In this document: piece after piece, positions 1-7,264 of the stretch | Layout: every line of letters begins with the position of its first letter | Position numbering within the stretch: position 1 is the first letter of the stretch | Origin: Candidatus Hydrogenedentota bacterium | GTDB taxonomy: Bacteria; Hydrogenedentota; Hydrogenedentia; Hydrogenedentales; SLHB01 | Length of the DNA: 64,000 nucleotides | Assembly (NCBI GenBank): GCA_020849535.1 | Contig: JADLGB010000235.1 | Coordinates: 1-64,000, forward strand | Direction: 5' to 3' | Position numbers and translations under genes: made by a program | The notes under the pieces: generated by a model | Database searches by the model: none | Seen by the model: only the letters and a program-made list of their open reading frames with translations | What the model was told of the DNA's origin: nothing

Positions 1-27
1 TCGAGGATGGCTTCAGTGCGGTCCAAG

Positions 28-240
28 GTAGACGCGGCTTGTAGCCGCGTTTCTTTGTCTGAATATACGAAGCCCGAGAGACGCGGTTACCAACCGCGTC
101 TACTTTGTCGGCATTGGGCGGTGCTGTTTAGCACTGGAAGCTTGCTTTTGCCTTGCGGTGAAGGTCTCCCATGCGCCAGGGTCAACTCCGTAGGCCGCAA
201 GCAAGCTTGCTTCGTCAAAGCGGCGGCAAGCCACCGCACT
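28..240. repeat. Intergenic palindromic repeat block
   Basis: No gene is supported in the first 370 bases. Two hairpins stand close together. At 32-50 an 8-bp stem (ACGCGGCT/AGCCGCGT) has a 3-base loop, and at 80-100 a 9-bp stem (GACGCGGTT/AACCGCGTC) has a 3-base loop. Both are followed by a TTTGTC-like tract. The outer 10-mers at 28-37 and 94-103 are also reverse complements, so the block can fold as two small hairpins or as one long one. Further on, 199-212 is a 14-base palindrome built on AAGCTT, and GCGG/CCGC-rich words recur at about 160-235. This looks like dispersed repeat sequence. A short open frame across 7-246 has no coding character. Confidence 0.7.
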
Positions 241-370
241 CCATAGTGGCGTTCTGCCGTTCACCTTGTGGGAGCCCAATGAGTCAGGACTTGCGCGCAA
301 CTCCTGGGGGATTGTGATATCCTACGATCATAGGATGGCGGCGCGAGCGGGCCGCCGCGGAGGGGGAACC

Positions 371-1582
371 ATGACCGAATCTGAATCGTCCGGGACCGCG
401 GGGCTGGATGCGGTGCAGGCACGGCCGCGTGCCAGTCGCTGGCGCAAGCTGGCTCCTTGGGGCCTTCTGCTCGTGCTTGCCGCGGGTGCCTATTACTGGG
501 CGACGCACGCGGGACGCGGCGCGCCGAACCCCACCCCGAGCTTCAGCGGCGACTCGCGTGAACTCACGCGCACGCAGATCGTGCCCACCCTGGACACGCC
601 TATCGAACCCGGCAAGAACGTGGTCTGGTGCGCGACGTTTCTCGCGGGGTGGAAGCAACTGCAGCAGAATGTCATTAAGGGTCCCGTCCAGGTGTCCGGG
701 GCGGATGAAGTCTGCACGCGGTTGAACGCCGCCGCTGACCCCGCCCAGTACATGCCCCCGGAAGTCTACTACGCCACCGCGGGCACCGAGGACAAGGGCA
801 TCCTGCAAACAATCAAGAAGGACATGGCGGCGAAGTTCCCCCGGCACGAGATTCCTGCCTTCGAGGGGATTGCCCCCGGGTCCTTTGTCTTGTACTCCTA
901 CCTGGAGGCGCGCGTTCCCTTTCCTGTTCCGTATTTCGACAGTCGCAGTCCATTTACGTTTACGGGAAGTGACGGAGTCAAGACACCGGTCCGCTCTTTT
1001 GGCATACGAAAGAAGGACGGCGACCGGTACCTCAAACTACGCGGCCAACCCCAGTTACTTATGGCGGAATGGCCGGGCGAGCAAGCCCGGCGTTCGGACC
1101 AGCCTCCAACTGCCTTCGCGGTGGATTTGTGTAGAGACTCCTATCCGTGCCAGATCGTTGTCTCTTGCATGGAGCGAGAAGACACGCTGTCCAACACCCT
1201 GAGCGTGCTGAAGGCGAAGTGCGATGCGTATTCAGCAGGTCCTTTCCCTGGCAGTTCGTCGTTGGAAGGAAAGGACATTCTTCTGGTCCCTGACATGTTC
1301 TGGCAGCTCGAGCACCACCTCGCCGAATTGGAGGGCCACCGGATCGAAAGTCCACCTATCCAGGGCCAGCGTATAGATGTCGCATTTCAGGAGATTCAGT
1401 TTCGTTTGGACCGAAGCGGCGCCGAACTGTTTTCCGAGGCGTATGCGTTTGTGAGGAGCGCCGGGCTTGGCCATTACATCTGCGATCGCCCCTTCCTCGT
1501 CATCATGAAGCAGCGCGGCCAGGAGACGCCGTTCTTCGTGCTCTGGGTGGACAACGCGGACCTGCTGCAGGCCTGGGATTAG
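371..1582 (+). CDS. Membrane-anchored serpin-like protein
   Basis: The protein has 403 residues. The ATG at 371 is chosen because GGAGGGGG lies just upstream; an open frame extends further 5' but has no ribosome site. A short cytoplasmic N-terminus is followed by one membrane helix at about residues 29-45, so the rest should be outside the cytoplasm. The remainder aligns by eye with the serpin fold: a breach/shutter-like stretch around residues 172-215 (VPF...PF, then a TPV segment), a strand-helix segment LLVPDMFWQLEHHLAELEG at 304-322, a hinge-like region DRSG at 347-350, and a C-terminal signature CDRPFLVIM at 371-379 close to the serpin RPFLF/V motif. The hinge lacks the usual alanine run, which argues against classical inhibition, but an Arg-Ser pair at 362-363 sits about where P1-P1' would be. 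The family call is inference from pattern only. Otherwise it is a hypothetical membrane-anchored protein. Confidence 0.55.
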   Translation: MTESESSGTAGLDAVQARPRASRWRKLAPWGLLLVLAAGAYYWATHAGRGAPNPTPSFSGDSRELTRTQIVPTLDTPIEPGKNVVWCATFLAGWKQLQQNVIKGPVQVSGADEVCTRLNAAADPAQYMPPEVYYATAGTEDKGILQTIKKDMAAKFPRHEIPAFEGIAPGSFVLYSYLEARVPFPVPYFDSRSPFTFTGSDGVKTPVRSFGIRKKDGDRYLKLRGQPQLLMAEWPGEQARRSDQPPTAFAVDLCRDSYPCQIVVSCMEREDTLSNTLSVLKAKCDAYSAGPFPGSSSLEGKDILLVPDMFWQLEHHLAELEGHRIESPPIQGQRIDVAFQEIQFRLDRSGAELFSEAYAFVRSAGLGHYICDRPFLVIMKQRGQETPFFVLWVDNADLLQAWD

Positions 1583-1705
1583 TCATCGACACACTGCTGC
1601 CGGAGCCACCCCCGCCGCGTCTGCTCAAATCCGTGTCAGCGTGCGTACTCGGCAGACGACTTCTTCTTCCGAAGGGCACATGCCCTGTGGGGCACGTCCC
1701 CGACA

Positions 1706-1735
1706 TTCAATCCGGCCCCGGTTTCTTGCTATACT
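1706..1735 (+). promoter_or_regulatory. Possible promoter of the aldolase operon
   Basis: A TATACT hexamer at 1730-1735 makes a good -10 box about 47 bases before the start at 1782. An 18-base spacer separates it from a weak -35 candidate, TTCAAT (1706-1711). Upstream at about 1674-1700 lies GGGCACATGCCC followed by GGGGCACGTCCCC, a small imperfect palindrome that could be an operator or just a repeat. The call rests mainly on the -10 box. Confidence 0.33.
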
Positions 1736-1781
1736 CCTTCCTGTCTGTGTTCTTTCACCTACTAGGAAATGGGCTTAAGCC

Positions 1782-2549
1782 ATGTCAAACAGTGTTTTGC
1801 AGCAATTGATCGAGATGTCGCGCTACCTTGGCGACCCGGCCAATGGATACGCCATCCTGGGCGAGGGCAATTCTTCGGTCCGGATCGACGAGGATTCGTT
1901 TTACGTGAAGGCGTCCGGGACGACGATGGCCAACATCGACGAGTCGGGCTTTGTCGCCGTGTCGATCTCGAAGGTGACCGCCATCATTGACGACCCGAAG
2001 GCGGGCGACGAGGATGTGACCCGGGTCTTCCAGGAGGCCCTCCTGGACCCGAACGAGAAGCGGCGCCCCTCAGTGGAGGCCATGTTGCATGCCATCCTCC
2101 TGCGCGTGCCGGAATACCAATTCATCGGCCATACGCACCCCATCTACACGAACGCCATTCTCTGCTCGAAAGTTGCCGAAGAGGCCGTCTCGGGCCGGCT
2201 CTTCCCCGACCAGGTCGTGTCGATGAAGCATAAGTCAGTCTGGATCCCTTACGTCGATCCGGGTCTGGTCCTTGCGCGGGAAGTGAAGACGCGTTTCGAG
2301 CGTTTTGTCGAGGAGGAAGGCGTGTTGCCGTCCGCCATCCTCATGCAGAACCACGGCCTCATCACCATGGGGGCGTCCCCGAAGGCCGTGACCAGTTGCA
2401 CAGACATGAGCGAGAAGGCGTCCCGTGTTCTGGTCAACGCCTATGCCATGGGCGGCCCTCGCTTCATGTCGCCCCAGGACGTGGACCGGATCTTCACCCG
2501 GCCCGACGAACATTACCGCTTGAATAGCATCGCGGGACGCAAGTCCTGA
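1782..2549 (+). CDS. Class II aldolase/adducin family protein
   Basis: The 255-residue protein is a likely zinc-dependent retro-aldol enzyme acting on a sugar phosphate (L-fuculose-1-P or L-rhamnulose-1-P type), in the cytoplasm. The family landmarks are all present: GEGNSS at 27-32, KASGT at 43-47, Glu99 at the position of the catalytic acid, the metal ligands H117-T-H119, and NHGLITMG at 190-197 giving the third histidine (H191). It is the first gene of a three-gene unit with a SorE-like dehydrogenase 35 bases downstream and an SrlD-like dehydrogenase after that. This points to catabolism of a ketose or polyol phosphate. The exact substrate cannot be read from sequence. The ribosome site is weak (AGGA about 15 bases upstream). 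Confidence 0.85.
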   Translation: MSNSVLQQLIEMSRYLGDPANGYAILGEGNSSVRIDEDSFYVKASGTTMANIDESGFVAVSISKVTAIIDDPKAGDEDVTRVFQEALLDPNEKRRPSVEAMLHAILLRVPEYQFIGHTHPIYTNAILCSKVAEEAVSGRLFPDQVVSMKHKSVWIPYVDPGLVLAREVKTRFERFVEEEGVLPSAILMQNHGLITMGASPKAVTSCTDMSEKASRVLVNAYAMGGPRFMSPQDVDRIFTRPDEHYRLNSIAGRKS

Positions 2550-2584
2550 CCCGGCCCGCGCACGCAACCATAAAGGAGAACATC

Positions 2585-4201
2585 GTGTCTACTCTGGACC
2601 ACTATCGCAAGGCGGACGCTCCGCTGCCTGCTTCGTACGACGCCTGGGAAATATATGGCGCTGGACTCGAAAACGTGGGCAAGGACGGCAAACCCGTCAC
2701 CCGCGAGCTGCGCCCTCCCAAGGACAACGAGATCCTGCTGCGGGTCGATGCGCTCGGCCTCTGCCAGTCGGACATCAAGATCATCAACCAAGGCAGCAAG
2801 CACGCGCGCCTGCGCGGGCGCGACCTGTCCAAGGAGCCGACCGTGCTCGGGCATGAATGCGCGGCAACGGTGGTGCAGATTGGCGCCCAGTGGAAAGACA
2901 AGTTCAAGGTCGGCGAGCGCTACATCGTGCAGGCGGACATCTACTACAAGGGACTGGGCTTCGCATTCGGCTACCTCATCCCCGGCGGGCTGGGCCAGTA
3001 CTGCTACCTCGATGAGCGCGCCCTGGATGGCGACGAGGGGTGCTACCTCCTGCCCGTCCGGCCCGAGACCGGTTACAGCCAAGCCGCCTTGTCGGAGCCG
3101 TGGGCCTGCGTCGAGATGTCGTACAACCTGAAGGAACGCATGAGCCCGCTCGAAGGTGGCACCCTGCTGATCGTGGCGGACTCCGGCACCGAGAAGTGCG
3201 GCGAGCGTTTCCCGCACGCGGTGATCGTGCCGCGGTCGCTGGCAGGCCTCGACGAGAAGGCCGAGTGGGACGACATCATTATCCCGAACCCGTCTCCGGA
3301 ACTGGTGAACACGTTGGCGCCCCGCATCAAGGCGAATGGCGTGATGTACCTGCCGGGAGCCCCCTCGGCGGATGGCACGGCTTCGCTCGACATCGGCCGC
3401 GTCCACTACCAGGGTGTCCGTTATTACGGCGGGGGTGGCGACCTGGCGTCAATCCAGGAAACGAACAGCCGGTACGACCTCCTGCCGGGTGGCAGCGCGC
3501 TCTTCCTTGGTGCGGGCGGCCCCATGGGCCAGATGCACGTGCAGCGCGCCATCGAAATCCAGCACGGGCCCGGACTCGTCGCCGTGACCGACCTTGACCG
3601 TGGCCGGCTCGACCACATCGAGCGGCGCTTTGGCGACCTCGCGAAACAGCGCGGTGTGAAGCTGGTGACCTTGGCCCCAAGCCAGTTCGCCTCACAGGAA
3701 GCCATGGACGCGCATATCCACTCGCTCGCGCCGGGTGGCTATAGCGATGTGATCGTGATGGCGCCCGTGGCGCGTCTGGTCCCGGCCGCGATGGAGTACG
3801 CCGCCGACAAGGCGCTCCTGAACATCTTCTCGGGCGTGGGCCTTGGCAGTTGCGCGGACATCGCCATCAAACACCTGTGCCGCGGGATCAAGATGATTGG
3901 GTCCAGCGGGTCGCGCATCAGCGATTTGCGCAAGGTCCTTTCCATGGTCGAATCCGGCGAGCTGAACACGAATCTCAGCGTCGCGGCCATCGGCGGTCTC
4001 AATTGCGCGCGGGAAGGCTTGGAGGGCGTGAACGTCGCGCGGTACCCGGGCAAAACGGTGATCTATCCGCAGATTCCGGACCTGCCTCTGATGAGCGTAG
4101 AGGAAGTCGAGGAGAAGGTACCCGAACTCAAGGGCAAACTCGGGCCCCAGGCCGCCTGGACCAAGGAAGCCGAAGAAGCCCTCTTGGAGAAGTACGTCTA
4201 A
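2585..4201 (+). CDS. Zinc-type sugar/polyol dehydrogenase, SorE-like
   Basis: The 538-residue protein belongs to the medium-chain dehydrogenase superfamily and most resembles L-sorbose-1-phosphate reductases, with a characteristic GHE...W.DKFKVG stretch. The GTG start at 2585 follows AAAGGAGA. Catalytic zinc ligands are Cys60, the H90-E91 pair and probably Glu171. The glycine-rich NAD(P) motif GAGGPMG is at 309-315. The family is usually about 400 residues. The extra length lies at about 192-300, a segment that reads like a degenerate second copy of the C-terminal half of the nucleotide-binding domain: its ending HYQGVRYYGG (274-283) parallels HLCRGIKMIGS (430-440). The gene overlaps the next by one base. 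Its role is likely NAD(P)-dependent reduction or oxidation of a sugar phosphate in the same pathway as its neighbours. Confidence 0.82.
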   Translation: MSTLDHYRKADAPLPASYDAWEIYGAGLENVGKDGKPVTRELRPPKDNEILLRVDALGLCQSDIKIINQGSKHARLRGRDLSKEPTVLGHECAATVVQIGAQWKDKFKVGERYIVQADIYYKGLGFAFGYLIPGGLGQYCYLDERALDGDEGCYLLPVRPETGYSQAALSEPWACVEMSYNLKERMSPLEGGTLLIVADSGTEKCGERFPHAVIVPRSLAGLDEKAEWDDIIIPNPSPELVNTLAPRIKANGVMYLPGAPSADGTASLDIGRVHYQGVRYYGGGGDLASIQETNSRYDLLPGGSALFLGAGGPMGQMHVQRAIEIQHGPGLVAVTDLDRGRLDHIERRFGDLAKQRGVKLVTLAPSQFASQEAMDAHIHSLAPGGYSDVIVMAPVARLVPAAMEYAADKALLNIFSGVGLGSCADIAIKHLCRGIKMIGSSGSRISDLRKVLSMVESGELNTNLSVAAIGGLNCAREGLEGVNVARYPGKTVIYPQIPDLPLMSVEEVEEKVPELKGKLGPQAAWTKEAEEALLEKYV

Positions 4202-4989
4202 TGGGCAGACTCGAGAACAAGCGCGCCGTCGTTACGGGCGCGGCACAAGGTCTTGGCGCGGCCATCGTGGAGCGGCTCGCGCGCGAAGGCTGCGACCTGG
4301 TTGCGTGGGACATCAATCTGGATAGCGTGGCCGCCACGGCGGCTCAGGCGGCCAAGGATACGGGCCGCAATGTCAGCGCTGCCGCCGTCGATGTCTGCGA
4401 CGCGGGAGCCATCAAACGCGCCATGGACGACGCGGCGGCAAACCTCGGCGGGGTCGACATCCTGGTGTCCAACGCGGGCATTCTGATTTCGGGCGACTCC
4501 ATTGAGTTTGACGCCGGCAAGTGGCGCAAGGTCATCGATGTGAACCTGACCGGCTATTTCCTCACGGCCCGCGAGGCGGCCCGGGTCATGGTACCCAGCG
4601 GTGGCGGGTCCATCATCCAAATCAACTCCAAATCCGGCAAGAAAGGCAGCTTCCGCAATAGCGCCTATGCCGCCTCAAAGTTCGGGGGCATCGGAGTCAC
4701 CCAAAGCCTTGCCCTCGAATTCGCCGAACGCAACATCCGGGTCAACTCGATATGTCCCGGAAACCTCCTGGATTCGCCGCTATGGGTGAACAGCCTCTTC
4801 AAGCAGTATGCCGCCAATCAGGGCATTAGCGAAGCGGAAGTTCGCCAGAAGTATGTGGATCAGGTGCCCATGAAGCGCGGGTGTACCTACGAAGACGTGA
4901 CCAATGTGGTGGTGTTTCTGGCCTCGTCTGATTCTTCATACATGACGGGACAGGCCATCAACGTGACTGGCGGCCAGGAGATGCGTTAG
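4201..4989 (+). CDS. SDR oxidoreductase, sorbitol-6-phosphate 2-dehydrogenase-like
   Basis: The 262-residue short-chain dehydrogenase starts at ATG 4201, sharing one base with the upstream stop (TAATG), which implies translational coupling. The frame is open further upstream inside the previous gene, but that part is not coding. The cofactor motif TGAAQGLG is at 12-19, NAG at 91-93, Ser143 in INSKSG, and the catalytic Tyr156-x3-Lys160. The segments INSKSGKKGS, SAYAASKFGG, VPMKRGC and the C-terminal TGQAINVTGGQ match the SrlD (sorbitol-6-phosphate to fructose-6-phosphate) family closely. With the upstream aldolase and SorE-like enzyme it forms a polyol/ketose phosphate module. An intrinsic terminator 45 bases after the stop ends the operon. 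Confidence 0.88.
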   Translation: MGRLENKRAVVTGAAQGLGAAIVERLAREGCDLVAWDINLDSVAATAAQAAKDTGRNVSAAAVDVCDAGAIKRAMDDAAANLGGVDILVSNAGILISGDSIEFDAGKWRKVIDVNLTGYFLTAREAARVMVPSGGGSIIQINSKSGKKGSFRNSAYAASKFGGIGVTQSLALEFAERNIRVNSICPGNLLDSPLWVNSLFKQYAANQGISEAEVRQKYVDQVPMKRGCTYEDVTNVVVFLASSDSSYMTGQAINVTGGQEMR

Positions 4990-5033
4990 CGCATCGCATA
5001 AGTGGCTCAAAGCAGATAATTTACGGATTCATG

Positions 5034-5064
5034 CGGAACTTGCGGATGCAAGTTTCGCTTTTTT
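5034..5064 (+). terminator. Rho-independent terminator
   Basis: A 10-bp stem (5034-5043 with 5048-5057, one G-U wobble) closes a GGAT loop and is followed, after one base, by six T residues at 5059-5064. It lies between the SrlD-like gene (stop at 4989) and the next gene (start at 5122), so it ends the aldolase-dehydrogenase operon. A TAATAT hexamer right after it (5069-5074) may be the -10 box of the next gene, but no good -35 partner is visible. Confidence 0.88.
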
Positions 5065-5121
5065 GTGGTAATATCCGTGTTGGGACCGGCTTGCAGTGAC
5101 AACACGGAGGTCACGAAGCCG

Positions 5122-6276
5122 ATGAACGCTGTGCCAACATCAGTGCGTCCTTATGCTGCCGCACCCTTTTTCATTCAGTTCCGCCCAGTCGACGGAAAGG
5201 GGCGTGATATCTGGACCGTCAAACTCGACGCCGATATCCTGACCCTGCTCATGCCGGGCGACAAGGCCGTGCTGCATCTCCACCGCGACGAAACGGCGCG
5301 CTACCTCAAGTTCTCTTATGACCTTGTGCGTGGGCGGATTCTGACCTTCCACGTCATCGAAGGATTGAAGAGCTACTCGTTCCCCTGCACCAAGGTCCAG
5401 ATGCAGAAGCTCGTCTCCTGGATGCCTCACAAAGAGCATTCGGAGATTGAGAATGAGGTCCGCGTTTCCGGTGTCGGCGTGGTGCTCTTCGGGATTCTGC
5501 ACGTGCTCCTGTCCGAGAATGTATGGGTCGGTTGGGGTCTCGCGCTGCTGGCCCTTGGGATTTCGGGTGTGTGCGCACCCAAGCGCGGCATGTACGGCTC
5601 CAATGGCGCCTTGATGCTGGTGGCGGGACTTGGCGACCTCATCGCATCCTCATTCATGAGGGTCCCGCGCGACGGCGGGTTTTTCGATCCGGCACTGATA
5701 CCGGTCGCGGTAGGAATCCTCTTGATCGTCTGGGGAATTCACCAATTGTCCATGCTGGGACCCAACCAGATGCTGCGTGCCGCGCGGGCCATTCGCGATA
5801 AGCAGGCTGCGCTATTCCCCGTCGAGTCACGCGTGGTCCGCCGCATCGCCCTATTCGACTTCATCGCGGGCGTTGTGTTCGGCGCCTATGCGGTGGCCCT
5901 GCTGGCTGCCGGAGGCCACTTCAACCTGCAGGTCCTGATGACTCCCCACGAATGGACGCCTGACCTCGCCGCATTTGGCGCCTTGTCGATTGTGTGCGTG
6001 GCTTCGGCTGTGACACTGGTTTTGCGTCGCCGTCCCGCGTATTTCGAGGCGAAAGTCACGGCGCAGATGCTTCTTGGGGTCATCGTGGTCAGCTTGTGGG
6101 GCCTTGCCGTGAGTGCTGTCACGGGACGCGCAGTTGCCGCGTTTGGCGACGCGTTCTCGCTCGACAATGTGGCGTATGCGCCCGTTGCATGGGTGCTGCT
6201 GATCCTCTGGGTGTCGGTCTTCAACCGCTGGTACAGCCACGCCGTGGATCGTGAACTCGAGGACCAGCGCAGCTAA
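5122..6276 (+). CDS. Polytopic membrane protein of unknown function
   Basis: The 384-residue product starts at ATG 5122 behind GGAGGT (5106-5111); an earlier in-frame start has no ribosome site. About the first 110 residues are soluble and contain no motif I recognise. They are followed by about seven or eight hydrophobic helices covering most of the remaining sequence, with short basic loops (for example around the RRRP stretch in the C-terminal third). This fits an inner-membrane protein with an N-terminal cytoplasmic domain. It stands alone between a terminator and a strong hairpin, so the neighbourhood gives no hint of its role. The real-gene call is firm; no function is assigned. Confidence 0.7.
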   Translation: MNAVPTSVRPYAAAPFFIQFRPVDGKGRDIWTVKLDADILTLLMPGDKAVLHLHRDETARYLKFSYDLVRGRILTFHVIEGLKSYSFPCTKVQMQKLVSWMPHKEHSEIENEVRVSGVGVVLFGILHVLLSENVWVGWGLALLALGISGVCAPKRGMYGSNGALMLVAGLGDLIASSFMRVPRDGGFFDPALIPVAVGILLIVWGIHQLSMLGPNQMLRAARAIRDKQAALFPVESRVVRRIALFDFIAGVVFGAYAVALLAAGGHFNLQVLMTPHEWTPDLAAFGALSIVCVASAVTLVLRRRPAYFEAKVTAQMLLGVIVVSLWGLAVSAVTGRAVAAFGDAFSLDNVAYAPVAWVLLILWVSVFNRWYSHAVDRELEDQRS

Positions 6277-6311
6277 AAGCACCTACCACGTTTCACATTA
6301 CTCGCAACGGC

Positions 6312-6358
6312 ATCGGACGGATCGGACGGATCAGTCCGATCCGTCCGATCCGTCCGAT
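6312..6358. repeat. Perfect 21-bp hairpin of TCGGACGGA units
   Basis: The 21-base left arm (6312-6332) is the exact reverse complement of the right arm (6338-6358), with a 5-base loop AGTCC. Each arm is itself two tandem copies of the 9-mer TCGGACGGA. It lies 36 bases after the stop of the membrane protein and is followed by TTCTCC, so it could stall or end transcription, but there is no proper T-tract. A relative of the same unit occurs at about 61907-61940. Confidence 0.85.
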
Positions 6359-6475
6359 TTCTCCCCTCCCCATCCTCGGTTTGAACTGGCGGGGCGCGTT
6401 TGTTAGGGTTCTGCGCTACGCGCTCTGCAAGGCGCTTCAAATGTCCCGGTCACATCGCAAGGAGTGCATCACATC

Positions 6476-7198
6476 ATGGGCAGTGGGATGATCCGCCGTT
6501 TTTCAATTCTGGCCTCAGCGTGCCTGGTATTTGCAGCCGCCTCGCATGCCGGCAGCATCGCGGGAACCATCACGTATTCCGGTGAAGTCCCGAAACTTCC
6601 GCCCGTCGACTTGTCGGGCGACCCGGCATGCGCGGCGTTGCACGGGGACAATCCGCCGGCCAATGAGGTGCTGGTTTTGGGTGAAGGCAATACGATGGGC
6701 AACGTGCTGGTGCGCGTCACGAAAGGATACGCCGTCAAAGAGTATCCCGCACCCGCGCAACCGGTCACGCTCACCCAGAAGGGATGCCAGTACTCGCCCC
6801 GCGTATTTGTGCTACATCCCGCGCAGACCCTGAAGATTCAGAATCCCGATGGGATCATGCACAACGTCCACGGCATGCCCGCGGTCAACACGCCATTCAA
6901 CCGGGCCATGCCGAAGACCCTGACGGAGATCGAGGTGCAACTGCCCAAGGTAGAGGATCCCTTCGAGATCAAATGCGACTTGCATCGCTGGATGCACGCC
7001 TATTGCGCGGTGCTCGACCATCCCTTCTACTGCGTTACCACGAAGGATGGGGTTTTCGAGATAGGGGGCCTCGAACCGGGCGAGTATGAAATCGAAGCGT
7101 GGCACGAGAAGCTCGGCAAGCAGGCCGCCACCGTTACCGTGGGTGCCGACGCGCCCGCCAAGCAGGACTTTCAGTTCACACGGCCCGCGAAGAAGTAG
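6476..7198 (+). CDS. Exported cupredoxin-like copper protein
   Basis: The 240-residue product starts at ATG 6476 behind AAGGAG (6459-6464); ATG 6488 is the alternative. An N-terminal signal peptide (RRFSILASACLVFAAASHAG) directs export. The middle of the protein reads as a plastocyanin-like fold: HNVHGMP supplies a candidate copper histidine, and the later C-x2-H-x2-M set (CDLHRWM) gives the classical type 1 copper Cys, His and Met. The C-terminal 50 residues (GVFEIGGLEPGEYEIEAW) look like a carboxypeptidase-regulatory-like beta-sandwich. It lies directly upstream of the oxidase subunit I gene and may carry electrons to the CuA site of that oxidase in the periplasm. The copper-ligand reading is seen in sequence; the electron-donor role is inferred from position. 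Confidence 0.75.
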   Translation: MGSGMIRRFSILASACLVFAAASHAGSIAGTITYSGEVPKLPPVDLSGDPACAALHGDNPPANEVLVLGEGNTMGNVLVRVTKGYAVKEYPAPAQPVTLTQKGCQYSPRVFVLHPAQTLKIQNPDGIMHNVHGMPAVNTPFNRAMPKTLTEIEVQLPKVEDPFEIKCDLHRWMHAYCAVLDHPFYCVTTKDGVFEIGGLEPGEYEIEAWHEKLGKQAATVTVGADAPAKQDFQFTRPAKK

Positions 7199-7264
7199 CC
7201 GGAGATCGTTCCGGCTGCGCGGTTCTTTACCCCCTGCAGTTTCGCAGTCGCGTCCAAGGCAGTC

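Noticed and set aside
7-246. 79-codon frame at the window start
   Set aside because: It runs through hairpin repeats with no ribosome site or coding bias.
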